Assembly: GCF_002201895.1 (NCBI RefSeq)
Contig: NZ_CP019436.1
Span: 1,091,867 to 1,155,866 of the forward strand
Direction: 5' to 3'
DNA length: 64,000 bases
From: Methanopyrus sp. SNP6
Lineage (GTDB): Archaea > JAADCQ01 > Methanopyri > Methanopyrales > Methanopyraceae
The notes below the pieces were generated by a model that worked only from the letters and a program-made list of their open reading frames with translations, ran no database searches and was not told where the DNA came from. How positions within the stretch are numbered: position 1 is the first letter of the stretch; each line of letters opens with the position of its first letter. Shown here one piece after another: positions 16,700 through 26,088 of the stretch. The position numbers were made by a program, and so were the translations under genes.

Positions 16700-17777
16700 C
16701 CGAGAGACGCTCGATGACTTCTGAGATGTTGGCATGGTACCAGCCCCGACGAACGTACTCCGGGTATATCGGGAGCCGCTCCCTTAACCTGAGATCGACA
16801 CCTTCAGTCAGTCTTTTCAGCTCCTCGATCTCGGGCCATGGGGCTTCAGGGTTCACGTAATCCTTTGTCACTGGGGAAACTCCTCCCCAGTCGTTCGCGC
16901 CCGCCAACAGCGCGAGCTGACCAGTCTCAGGGTTCAGATTCGGGGGTACCTGGACCGGGACGTCTGGCAGCGTCAGTCGCGCCGTTGCGACAGTCCGTAG
17001 TAAGTCAGCGGGTGTAGGTTCTGGGTGATCCTCCATCTGGATTCCAGGTTTCGTCCTGAAGTTCTGAACTATTACCTCCTGAACGTGACCGTACCGCTTG
17101 TGCATCTTCTGGATCTCCTCCAAAGTCTTCACGCGTTCCTCCCACGTCTCGCCGATGCCGATCAGTATCCCGGTGGTGAAAGGTACTTTCAACTCTCCGG
17201 CGTATTTAAGCACCTTCAGACGCTCCTCGGGGTGCTTTCCGGGGGAGTGCTCGTGAGGACCGCCTTCTTCACACAACCGGTCCGATAGTATCTCCATCAT
17301 GAGGCCCATACTAGCGTTCCAACGACGCAGCTTCCGCATCTCCCTCTTCGTGATCACGCCGGGATTGCTGTGCGGCAGCATATTGTACTCCTCTACGCAT
17401 CTACGGCAGAGATCGACGAGGTACTCGACTGTGCTTGAATACCCGTGCTCCTCCAACCATTCTAGGGCCTCGTCGTACCTCTCTTCAGGGCGCTCTCCGA
17501 AGGTGAAAAGCACCTCCTTACAACCGGCTTCCTTACCCTTCTCCACGATTTCGAAGACCTCTTTCGGGGATAGATACGGCGATTTCACGTCCTCCGGTTC
17601 CCGACGGAAGGTGCAGTAAGAGCACCGATTCCGACATAACCGGGTGAGCGGCACGAACACGTTCTTCGAGTAGGAGACCACCGTGCCGAACCTCTCCCTG
17701 GTCAACCGGTTCGCCCGGTCCATGAGCTTGAGGAGATCGTAGCCCTTCAAACGTCCGCCCCGGTCGGTCCTGGTCAC
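16677..17777 (-). CDS. cofG: FO synthase subunit 1 (CofG)
   Basis: Radical SAM partner of CofH in deazaflavin (FO) synthesis. The cluster motif is CRNRCSYCTFRR; then FTFGERPEERY, MLPHSNPGV, TGILIGIGET, PPNLNP and LLAGANDWGGVSP mark CofG. 366 residues from GTG 17777; TTG 17750, preceded by GGGGCGG, would shorten it by nine residues. F420 is the cofactor reduced by the FruAGB hydrogenase encoded at 55-58 kb. The gene diverges from ileS across an 88-base gap containing an AGTTTAATC promoter-like element. Confidence 0.93.
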   Translation of the reverse strand: MTRTDRGGRLKGYDLLKLMDRANRLTRERFGTVVSYSKNVFVPLTRLCRNRCSYCTFRREPEDVKSPYLSPKEVFEIVEKGKEAGCKEVLFTFGERPEERYDEALEWLEEHGYSSTVEYLVDLCRRCVEEYNMLPHSNPGVITKREMRKLRRWNASMGLMMEILSDRLCEEGGPHEHSPGKHPEERLKVLKYAGELKVPFTTGILIGIGETWEERVKTLEEIQKMHKRYGHVQEVIVQNFRTKPGIQMEDHPEPTPADLLRTVATARLTLPDVPVQVPPNLNPETGQLALLAGANDWGGVSPVTKDYVNPEAPWPEIEELKRLTEGVDLRLRERLPIYPEYVRRGWYHANISEVIERLSDDEGFAR

Positions 17778-17865
17778 CCCGCGGAGTTTAATCCTGAGCG
17801 CATCGGGACAGACGTAATCAAGGGGTACGCGGCGGGATCCTCGGAGGTCGCGGGGGCTGAGGGAG

Positions 17866-20800
17866 ATGGTCGAAGCTCTCAGTGAGGAACTGGAGCGCGA
17901 AATTCAGCGGAGATGGGAAGAGATGGACCTACTCTCGAAGGTCATGGAGAAGAACCGCGACGGACCTCTCTTTTACTTCCTAGACGGTCCACCTTACGCT
18001 AGCGGCTCGATCCACCTCGGTACAGCTTGGAACAAGATCATCAAGGATGCCGTGAACAGGTATAAGCTGATGTGCGGATACCGGGTCCGACTGCAGCCCG
18101 GTTGGGATTGTCACGGTCTCCCGATCGAGGTGAAGGTCGAGCAGGAAGTCCTTTCGGACGAAGTCGAGTGCAAGAAAGACATCGAGGAGAAAGTCGGTGT
18201 CGACAAGTTTGTGGAAAAGTGCAAGGAATTCGCCCTGAAGCACGTTGAGATCATGACGGAACAGTTCAAGCGTCTGGGAGTCCTGATGGACTGGGACAAC
18301 CCATACATGACCCTGGACAACGAGTACATCGAAGGTGCATGGTACACGCTCAAGCGCGCCCACGAGCGCGGTCTCCTCACCCGGGACGTGAGGATCGTCA
18401 ACTGGTGCCCGCGGTGTGAGACCGCCCTGGCGGATCACGAGGTAGAGTACAAAGAGGTCGAAGATACTTCAATCTTCGTGATCTTCCCAATCGAGGACGA
18501 CTCCGACGCCGAGGTCGACCTACCCGAGAAAGCCGCCCTACTGATCTGGACGACGACTCCGTGGACTTTACCTGCGAACCTAGCCGTCGCCGTACATCCG
18601 CAGGAAGAGTACGTCCTCGCGCGCGCCGAGGTGGACGGCGAGGAGTGGCACCTGATCGTCGCTGACAAGCTCAAGGTCGTGCTGTCCGTCGTGACGGACT
18701 CGTACGAGATCGTGGACTCGTTCCCGGGAGAGGCGCTTGAGGGTCTCCGGTACCGCCCGCCGCTGTGGGAGGAGGTACCCAAGCTGCGAGAGCTGCACGA
18801 GGAGGACGACCGTGTCCACCGCGTGTACACAGCCGAGTGGGTCACGATGGATGAGGGTACGGGATGTGTCCACGTAGCGCCCGGTCACGGTGAGGAGGAC
18901 TTCGAGCTTGGCCGCGAGGTCGGCTTGTCTCCGCACTGTCCGGTTGCCGAGGACGGGACGTTCACTGAGGACGGCGGTGAGTACGAGGGACTCTACGTGC
19001 GCGACGCCAACGAGAAGATCGTCGAGAATCTACGTGAGAAGGGGCTCCTCGCGCATGAGGACACCGTAGAACATCGATACGGTCACTGTTGGCGGTGTAA
19101 GACTCCAATCATCTACCGAGCCACCGAGCAGTGGTTCCTCAAAGTCACTGAGGTGAAGGACGAGATGCTTGAGTGGATAGATCAGGTGGAATGGATCCCG
19201 GAGTGGGCTGGTCAATCTAGGTTTAAGAGATGGGTCGAGAACGCCCGGGACTGGTGTATCTCACGTCAGCGGTACTGGGGTATCCCGCTTCCGGTCTGGG
19301 AGTGCGGAGAGTGTGGTCATCTTGAAGTGATCGGCTCGCTGAGCGAGCTCGAGGCGAAGGCAGTCACTCTCCCACCCGGTGAACCTGACCTGCACAGACC
19401 CTGGGTCGACGAGGTGGTCCTGAAGTGTCCGGAGTGCGGCTCCTACATGAGGCGCGTGCCGGACGTGCTCGACGTTTGGGTGGACTCGGGAGTCGCCGCG
19501 TGGGCCTCGCTCGGGTACCCACGTCGCGAGGACGAGTTCGAGAGGTGGTTCCTCAAGGAGGGACGCTGTGACCCCGACGACCCGGAGGCGAGCGCGGACT
19601 TCATCACCGAAGGTCACGACCAGACCCGCGGGTGGTTCTACTCGCAGCTCGGTTGTGGCATCATCACTTTCGATACGTGTCCGTACAGGACCGTGCTCAT
19701 GCACGGATTCACACTCGACGAGGAGGGGCGGAAGATGAGTAAGTCCCTAGGTAACGTCGTCGACCCGATGGATATCGTCGAGAAGTACTGCGCCGATACC
19801 CTACGCTGGTATGTCTTGCGCTCCAACGCACCCTGGCGGGATATGCACTTCAGCTGGCAGGACGTGCGTGACACCCACCGGGCGCTCAACGTCTTGTGGA
19901 ACGCGTACCGGTTCGCGAAGATGTACTCGGAACTGGACGAATTCGACCCCGAGGAGCACCCACTGGAGGGTATGGAGGAACACCTCAAGCCCGAGGATCG
20001 GTGGCTGCTCTCCCGGATCAACTCGCTGGTGGAGGAAGTCACCGACGCGTTCGAGCGGTACCACGTCCACGAGGCGGCCCGTGCGCTGTACCGCTTCGTC
20101 ACGGAAGACCTCAGCAGGTGGTACATCCGGCTGGTCAGGGAGCGCGTGTGGCTAGAGGGCGATGATCCCGAGAAACTCTCGGTCTACGCGGTGCTTCACT
20201 ACACGTTCGATCGGTTGGTTAGGCTGCTGGCGCCTATCGTGCCACACGTCGCCGAGCAGATATATTTGGACTACGTCCGTACGGACGACGATCCCGAGAG
20301 CGTTCACCTCACGGACTGGCCCGGAGTAGATGACCGATGGGTCGATGAGAAGCTGGAAAAGGCCATGGAGCTCGTCCGGAGGGCTGCGGAGGCAGCCCTT
20401 TCGGTCCGGCAGCGTGCTGGGGTCAAGACGCGCTGGCCACTACGTCGCCTGTTTGTAGAAGTCGAGGACCCGAAGCGGCTAGAGGATCTCAAGGACGTGC
20501 TAGCTCGCGTAGCGAACGTCAAGGAGATCGAACTCGTGGAGGAGTTCCCGGAGAAGGTACCCGTGGCCGAGCCGAAGCCCGATAAGATCGGTCCCGAGTT
20601 CAGATCGCTGGCGGGCAGCGTGATCAAGCACGTTAAGGACCGTGCGGTGGAGGTAGCACAGTCGATCCTGAAAGAGGGAGAGTACAGGGTGGAACTAGAC
20701 GGTGAAGAGGTCGTCCTGACGGAAGAGCACGTTAAGGTGACCGAGGACCTGCCCGAGGGCTGGGAGGCCGAGGAGTTCGAGGGCGGCCGGGTGTACGTCT

Positions 20801-21093
20801 TCGTCGAACTAGATGAGGAGTTGAAGTCCGAGGCCTGGGCCAGAGAGGTCGTTCGTCGCATCCAGGAGATGAGGAAGGAGTTGGACTTAGACCTGGAGGA
20901 GAGGATCAAGATATGGATAGAAACGGACGAGGAGATCGCAGAGGCCGTGGAAGAGCACTCGGAGTACGTGCGCGGTGAGACGCGAGCGGACAAGCTCCAC
21001 GTGAACGAGGACTGGCCCGAAGAAGTCGATCTGGAGCGCGAGTGGGAAGTAGAGGGCAGGACGATCCGCATCGCCGTGGTCGTTTCGGGGTGA
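17866..21093 (+). CDS. ileS: Isoleucyl-tRNA synthetase
   Basis: Class I aminoacyl-tRNA synthetase of 1075 residues. It has the HIGH-type motif as GSIHLGT near residue 46, a long CP1 editing insertion (with TTTPWTLP), zinc-site cysteines such as CGECGH and CPECGS, KMSKSLGN near residue 625, and the WDxxH-type anticodon-binding region. These features and length fit archaeal IleRS, not ValRS or LeuRS. ATG 17866 follows GAGGGAG. alaS begins six bases after its stop (or in a GTGA overlap), so the two synthetases form an operon. Confidence 0.95.
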   Translation: MVEALSEELEREIQRRWEEMDLLSKVMEKNRDGPLFYFLDGPPYASGSIHLGTAWNKIIKDAVNRYKLMCGYRVRLQPGWDCHGLPIEVKVEQEVLSDEVECKKDIEEKVGVDKFVEKCKEFALKHVEIMTEQFKRLGVLMDWDNPYMTLDNEYIEGAWYTLKRAHERGLLTRDVRIVNWCPRCETALADHEVEYKEVEDTSIFVIFPIEDDSDAEVDLPEKAALLIWTTTPWTLPANLAVAVHPQEEYVLARAEVDGEEWHLIVADKLKVVLSVVTDSYEIVDSFPGEALEGLRYRPPLWEEVPKLRELHEEDDRVHRVYTAEWVTMDEGTGCVHVAPGHGEEDFELGREVGLSPHCPVAEDGTFTEDGGEYEGLYVRDANEKIVENLREKGLLAHEDTVEHRYGHCWRCKTPIIYRATEQWFLKVTEVKDEMLEWIDQVEWIPEWAGQSRFKRWVENARDWCISRQRYWGIPLPVWECGECGHLEVIGSLSELEAKAVTLPPGEPDLHRPWVDEVVLKCPECGSYMRRVPDVLDVWVDSGVAAWASLGYPRREDEFERWFLKEGRCDPDDPEASADFITEGHDQTRGWFYSQLGCGIITFDTCPYRTVLMHGFTLDEEGRKMSKSLGNVVDPMDIVEKYCADTLRWYVLRSNAPWRDMHFSWQDVRDTHRALNVLWNAYRFAKMYSELDEFDPEEHPLEGMEEHLKPEDRWLLSRINSLVEEVTDAFERYHVHEAARALYRFVTEDLSRWYIRLVRERVWLEGDDPEKLSVYAVLHYTFDRLVRLLAPIVPHVAEQIYLDYVRTDDDPESVHLTDWPGVDDRWVDEKLEKAMELVRRAAEAALSVRQRAGVKTRWPLRRLFVEVEDPKRLEDLKDVLARVANVKEIELVEEFPEKVPVAEPKPDKIGPEFRSLAGSVIKHVKDRAVEVAQSILKEGEYRVELDGEEVVLTEEHVKVTEDLPEGWEAEEFEGGRVYVFVELDEELKSEAWAREVVRRIQEMRKELDLDLEERIKIWIETDEEIAEAVEEHSEYVRGETRADKLHVNEDWPEEVDLEREWEVEGRTIRIAVVVSG

Positions 21094-21098
21094 AGAGG

Positions 21099-23846
21099 AT
21101 GAAGGTTGATCCCTCGGAGTTCGAGCTGGAGTTCTTCGAGGAGATCGGGTTCGAGCGCAAGCGTTGTCCCGAGTGCGGCGAGTACTTCTGGGGACCGCCG
21201 GAGGCCGAGGTGTGTAACGAGACTCCGTGCGTCGAGTATTCATTCATCGGTGACCCACCGGCGTCCGTGAAACTGGACGTGTGGGAAGCCGGAGAGGAGT
21301 TCCTCCGGTTTTTCGAACGGCACGACCACGAAGTCCTCGACCGCTACCCCGTCGCCGCCAGATGGCGGGATGACATCCACCTTACGATCGCCTCGATAGC
21401 CTGCTTCCAACCCTGGGTGACCTCGGGGGAAGTCCCTCCGCCCGCCAACCCCCTAGTGATCAACCAGCCCTGTATCCGGCTCAATGACATCGACAACGTG
21501 GGCAGGACTGGGCGGCACTTCACGCTCTTCCACATGGGAGGACATCACGCCTTCAACAACCACCCTCACGACCGGAAGGACGTCTACTGGAAGGAGGAAA
21601 CCGTGCGCCTGTGCTACGAGTTTACCGTGGAGAAGCTCGGAATCCCAGATGAGAAGATCGCGTTCAAGGAGTCGTGGTGGGAGGGCGGCGGTAACGCGGG
21701 CCCGTGCTTCGAGGTGGTAGTCGACGGACTCGAACTCGCGACGCTTGTGTTCATGCAGTACGAACAGGTGGGAGGGAAGTACAGGGAACTACCTCAGAAG
21801 ATTGTCGACACCGGGTACGGTATCGAGCGGTACGCGTGGATAACTACCGGAGAACCAACGGCGTACGACGCTGTCTTCGGAGACCTCGTGAACGCCACTG
21901 CTCACGACCTCGGTGTGGAGATCGACGGGGAGGCCCGTGAGATCCTCGGTGAGCTGGCCAGGGTCGCGGGTCTGATGGACGTCGAGACTGAGTCCGACCT
22001 GCGGGTCTTGCGGGAGCGCGTGGCACGGAGACTGGACCTGGACGTAAACGAGTTGGTACGGGTCGCCGAGCCGGTCGAGTTCTTGTACGGGATCCTGGAC
22101 CACGCCAGATGTCTCACGTTCATGCTAGGTGACGGTGTCGTCCCGTCCAACGCCGGCGAGGGCTATCTGGCTCGGCTCGTGATCCGTAGGGTACTTCGCC
22201 TGCTGGACGGTCTGAACGCCGAGCGTGAGTACTTGCTGGAGGTCGTCGAGAGGGTCCTCGAGGACCTACGCGGTACGTACCCGGAGCTCGCGGAACGTGA
22301 GGAATACATCAGAGATGCCTTGGAATGTGAGATCGACCGCTACATCCGGGCGTTAAAACGCGGGAGGAGGGAGGTCAGGAAGCGCCTTGAGGAGAAGGGC
22401 AAACTGTCCTTCGAAGACTTAGTCGAGCTTTACGACTCCCACGGTATCCCACCTGAAGTGGCGCGCGAGATAGCCGAGGACGAGGGCGTCGAGATCGAAG
22501 TGCCGGACGACTTCTACTCACGTATAGCCGAGCGACACGAAGGTCCCGAAGAAGTCGAGGAAGGCCTCGAAGAGCTGGAGAGGATCGCAGTGGAGGAGGA
22601 ACTACCGGAGACGGAGCTCGCCTTCTACGACGACGAGAAGCGATTCGAGTTCAAGGCAGAGGTGATCGGCACCTTCGAAGTGAACGGCGACACTTGGGTC
22701 GTCTTGGACCGCACGTACTTCTATCCGGAGGGAGGTGGTCAGGAGACAGACTTCGGTATGATGCGCTGGAAGGATGGAGAAGCCGAAGTTAGGGAGGTCC
22801 AGAAGGTACGTGGAGTGGTCTTCCACCGTATCGACGGGGACGTACCGCCCGAAGGTGCCGAAGTCGAGTGCGAGGTGGATAGCGAGCGCAGGATGCGCCT
22901 AACCAGGAACCACACGGCGACCCACGTGATCCTCGAGGCCGCCCGACGCGTCCTCGGCGACCACGTCTGGCAAGCCGGTGCCCACAAATCCACTGACGAG
23001 GCACGTCTCGACATAACCCACCACAGGCGGATTTCCGACGAGGAGCTTCGGGAGATCGAGCGTCTCGCCAACGAGATCGTGATGAAGAACCTACCCGTCA
23101 ACAAGCGGTTCATGGACCGGAACGAGGCGGAGCGGCGGTACGGGTTCGAGCTGTACCAGGGTGGTGTGGTTCCGGGACGCGAGATCCGGGTTGTGGAAAT
23201 CGAAGGCTGGAACGTACAGGCATGTGCGGGTACGCACTGCGACAACACCGGTGAGATCGGTCCGATAAAGATCGTGGGTCGAGAACGTATCCAAGACGGC
23301 GTGGAGAGGATCAAGTTCGCCGCCGGCGAGGCGGCCCTGGAACGCACTTGGGAGACCGAAGACCTGTTGCGCGAGACGTGCGAGGTACTCCGGGTGAATC
23401 CGGAGAACCTTCCCAAGACCGTGAAGAGGTTTTTCGAGGAGTGGAAGGAGCAGAGGAAGCGGATTGGGCGCTTGGAGAGGGAGTTGGTGGAAGCGAAATT
23501 ACGTGCAGCGCCGGCGGAGGGTCGTCGTGTCGGCGATCTTAAGGTCACTCTCGTGAAGCTGGAGGGCGTTGAGGTCGGTTCCGTGGCCGGTACAGTCGAA
23601 GATCTCGTCGAGGAGCATGAGGATCTGGTCTTGGTGGCTAAAATAGTATCCAACGGATCCTGTCAGGTCGTCGTGGGTTCGGGCGAATCAGCGCCGCCGG
23701 CTGGTGAGATAATCCGTGAAATAGGGAAATTAGTCGAAGGCGGCGGCGGTGGGGACGAGCGACTGGCTCAGGGCGGTGGGCGGAACCCCGACGGGTTAAC
23801 CGAAGATCGGCTGGTGGAGATCGTTGAAGATCTCGCCGGGGGATGA
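21099..23846 (+). CDS. alaS: Alanyl-tRNA synthetase
   Basis: Class II synthetase of 915 residues. The N-terminus has the archaeal zinc-type addition CPECGEYFW; class II motif 2 and 3 regions follow (for example VGRTGRHFTLFHMGG, and DTGYGIERYAW). The editing domain carries NHTATHV and CAGTHCDNTGEIG, the H-x-x-x-H and C-x-x-x-H metal sites that hydrolyse Ser/Gly-tRNA. The C-terminal domain ends in a glycine-rich GGGGG segment. ATG 21099 is used; GTG 21090, overlapping the ileS stop as GTGA, is an equally reasonable start. Its stop codon region overlaps a weak sRNA candidate. Confidence 0.95.
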   Translation: MKVDPSEFELEFFEEIGFERKRCPECGEYFWGPPEAEVCNETPCVEYSFIGDPPASVKLDVWEAGEEFLRFFERHDHEVLDRYPVAARWRDDIHLTIASIACFQPWVTSGEVPPPANPLVINQPCIRLNDIDNVGRTGRHFTLFHMGGHHAFNNHPHDRKDVYWKEETVRLCYEFTVEKLGIPDEKIAFKESWWEGGGNAGPCFEVVVDGLELATLVFMQYEQVGGKYRELPQKIVDTGYGIERYAWITTGEPTAYDAVFGDLVNATAHDLGVEIDGEAREILGELARVAGLMDVETESDLRVLRERVARRLDLDVNELVRVAEPVEFLYGILDHARCLTFMLGDGVVPSNAGEGYLARLVIRRVLRLLDGLNAEREYLLEVVERVLEDLRGTYPELAEREEYIRDALECEIDRYIRALKRGRREVRKRLEEKGKLSFEDLVELYDSHGIPPEVAREIAEDEGVEIEVPDDFYSRIAERHEGPEEVEEGLEELERIAVEEELPETELAFYDDEKRFEFKAEVIGTFEVNGDTWVVLDRTYFYPEGGGQETDFGMMRWKDGEAEVREVQKVRGVVFHRIDGDVPPEGAEVECEVDSERRMRLTRNHTATHVILEAARRVLGDHVWQAGAHKSTDEARLDITHHRRISDEELREIERLANEIVMKNLPVNKRFMDRNEAERRYGFELYQGGVVPGREIRVVEIEGWNVQACAGTHCDNTGEIGPIKIVGRERIQDGVERIKFAAGEAALERTWETEDLLRETCEVLRVNPENLPKTVKRFFEEWKEQRKRIGRLERELVEAKLRAAPAEGRRVGDLKVTLVKLEGVEVGSVAGTVEDLVEEHEDLVLVAKIVSNGSCQVVVGSGESAPPAGEIIREIGKLVEGGGGGDERLAQGGGRNPDGLTEDRLVEIVEDLAGG

Positions 23847-24165
23847 AGAACACCCCCGGCACCGAGGACGGCCGGTGAGGAGGGTGGTCCTTACGCCCTG
23901 ACCCCCCACCGTTCCGCTCTCGGTCTGCTCCTCGCCCCGCTCCCTATTTATGCGAGTTGGTTCGACCGGCGGCCGGCGCGGAGACTGTATAGGACGACTA
24001 TTTACTATCTCTTAAATTGCGGCCCTCGCTCACATGCGGCTTCCGGGTGGGAAGCGTTTCTTCCCAATATAGATAGTACGAGATTCGCCGGGTCCGATCC
24101 TCTGGAAGGCTTCAAGAGCTACGAAATTTTCAGTCGCACAAATGTCGGTGTGAGAGGGAGGCCAG
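23847..24165. other. Intergenic region between alaS and nrdD
   Basis: About 320 bases between convergent genes. The first 55 bases hold a weak C/D box RNA candidate (boxes at 23840-23846, 23862-23865, 23875-23881 and 23898-23901). From about 23990 to 24020 the sequence is AT-rich (TATTTACTATCTCTTAAATT), which looks promoter-like, but no reading frame follows. A further AT-rich patch lies near 24068-24080. No protein gene is visible. Confidence 0.4.
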
Positions 24166-26079
24166 TCAGAGCTCGTGACGCAGGCGCTCCTTATGCTCCT
24201 GCTTTTTGCCGTCCACGAACGAGTCTACTGGCGCCAGGTATCCGGTAACCCTTGACCATATCGTGCACTTACGGCCGCACTCTGGACACTGTTCGACCAC
24301 TCCCTCGTAGGTACGCTGGCACCGGTCGCACACGCTGTAATCCCTGGTGATCGCGAGGAATCCTATCGTGTTCCGACGGAGCACGCGCACGGTCAGCTTC
24401 ATGAGGCTCTTCGGGTCCGTCCGCTCCCCGAGCCAGAAGTGGGTGATGTGGCCTCCTAAGGTCATGGGATGGAACCTCGCCTCGATCTCGGCCCGCTCGA
24501 CGACGTTTACATCCTCGTCGTACGGCACATGACACGAATTCGTGAGGTAGGGACGGCGCTCTGTACCACGTACCCTCGCGTCCGGGTACTTCTCCAGATA
24601 CTTCCTGGCAAGGCGTTCGGCGGCCGATTCGGCAGGTGACTGTACGACAGACCACCTGCGTCCATCCCGCTCGTGAAACTCCTCTCGCACGTCGTTCAGC
24701 TCCTCCAGCACCCGCTCGGCCAGACGCATCGCAGAGTGATCTTCCCAGAAGCCGTACCCCGTGAGGACCTCGATCGCTTCGGCCAGCCCGACGAACCCGA
24801 GGCTCCACGTCGTGTGCTCGTACCGGAAGTAGTACTCCCCATCCGGCTTCCAACGCTGGCATCCGTCGTACAGTCCTGCCTCCAGGCACTTCTTGACGCA
24901 TCTCCACCGCGCCAGGAGGGCCTCTCTAGCTATCTCGCAGTAGTCGCTGATTTTCTCCAGGAACTCGTCCTCATCGCGTGATTCATGGGCTAAGAGTGGT
25001 AAGTTCAGAGTGATGTACTCGAAGTTACCGGTGCGGATGGTGTCGATCTTCCAGTCTCCGGTCCAGTTGGTGGCGAGACACGTCCTGCATCCCATGTAGT
25101 TCACGTTCTCACCCACGAGCTTTCGCCAGTCCCTATTGAGCATGTTGGCGAAGTACACGGCCCCATTCTCGGCCGCGACCTCGAAGGCGAGCTCTAGTGT
25201 CTCCCTATCATAGCCTGGTCGGACCTTCACGATTATCTGCGGGAACTTAAGCGGAGCTCCCGCAGCGTCGCCCTCCAGCTGCACGTCCAGGAGGGCTCTA
25301 GCGAACATAATGGCTTCTTCCTCGAAATCGCCGTAAGTACCCACGATCTTCCCACCAGGACCGACGGCGGGCTCGTCCTCTAAGAAGTCCGGACACGAGA
25401 GTTCCAGGTTCACGTTCGTGAAGGCGGGTTGTCCTCCTCGGGCCACTAAGTCCTGGGTGGCTTCGAACATCATGATCTGGGCGAGTTGTCGTACTTCTTC
25501 GTAGGATAGTCCCTCTTCAGCGATGTAAGGGGCTACTAGGAAGTTAACGAAATCCTGTCCCTGACCGCCTGCAAAGAAGTTCTGAGAAGTCATCAGCCAT
25601 TTCAGGATGTGGAGCACTGCAACCTCCGAGTGCTTAGCGGGCTTACTCACGCAAGTCAGCCTGCCGATCGGGTTCTGGGCGTATAAACCGTACTTCAATA
25701 CCCATCGGCAGTCGTGCTGACAGCAGTTCGATCTGGTTAGCGCGTAGTCAAGGTCGTGGATGTGGATGTACCCTTCCAAGTGCGCCTGAGCCGTCTTACT
25801 ATCAAGTACGTGCTTAAGGAAGTGGCGTTTTTGCCACTTATCCTGGAAGATCTTCGAGACGACTTCCGGAGTCGGTAGTATGTTGGCGTTACGAGTGACT
25901 CTGAGTGGTTCCTCAAGGACTTCCTCTGGAATCCCAGTCAACCCCTCCCCCCGTAACGGCCTTGGGAACCTCCTGTAAGCCCCCTTCGCCCACGACCGGA
26001 CGTAGGCGCGACGTAGATAGGTGGTGTTGAACGTACGGGCGGATTGAACTTCACAAGCTTTTCCGTTAAGAAAAAACAC
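24166..26079 (-). CDS. nrdD: Anaerobic (class III) ribonucleoside-triphosphate reductase
   Basis: Makes deoxynucleotides from NTPs using a glycyl radical. The C-terminal zinc site is CDRCQ plus CPECGRKC; the glycyl radical loop RVTGYL puts the radical at G613, 25 residues from the end. Other family blocks: IHIHDLDYAL near residue 104, GGQGQDFVNF, TNVNLELSCP. At 637 residues it lacks the usual N-terminal ATP cone. GTG 26079 is poorly supported by a ribosome site; TTG at codon 47 is an alternative. No activase (nrdG) is adjacent in the window. The upstream orphan ends nine bases before it. Confidence 0.93.
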   Translation of the reverse strand: MFFLNGKACEVQSARTFNTTYLRRAYVRSWAKGAYRRFPRPLRGEGLTGIPEEVLEEPLRVTRNANILPTPEVVSKIFQDKWQKRHFLKHVLDSKTAQAHLEGYIHIHDLDYALTRSNCCQHDCRWVLKYGLYAQNPIGRLTCVSKPAKHSEVAVLHILKWLMTSQNFFAGGQGQDFVNFLVAPYIAEEGLSYEEVRQLAQIMMFEATQDLVARGGQPAFTNVNLELSCPDFLEDEPAVGPGGKIVGTYGDFEEEAIMFARALLDVQLEGDAAGAPLKFPQIIVKVRPGYDRETLELAFEVAAENGAVYFANMLNRDWRKLVGENVNYMGCRTCLATNWTGDWKIDTIRTGNFEYITLNLPLLAHESRDEDEFLEKISDYCEIAREALLARWRCVKKCLEAGLYDGCQRWKPDGEYYFRYEHTTWSLGFVGLAEAIEVLTGYGFWEDHSAMRLAERVLEELNDVREEFHERDGRRWSVVQSPAESAAERLARKYLEKYPDARVRGTERRPYLTNSCHVPYDEDVNVVERAEIEARFHPMTLGGHITHFWLGERTDPKSLMKLTVRVLRRNTIGFLAITRDYSVCDRCQRTYEGVVEQCPECGRKCTIWSRVTGYLAPVDSFVDGKKQEHKERLRHEL

Positions 26080-26088
26080 GGGTCATGG

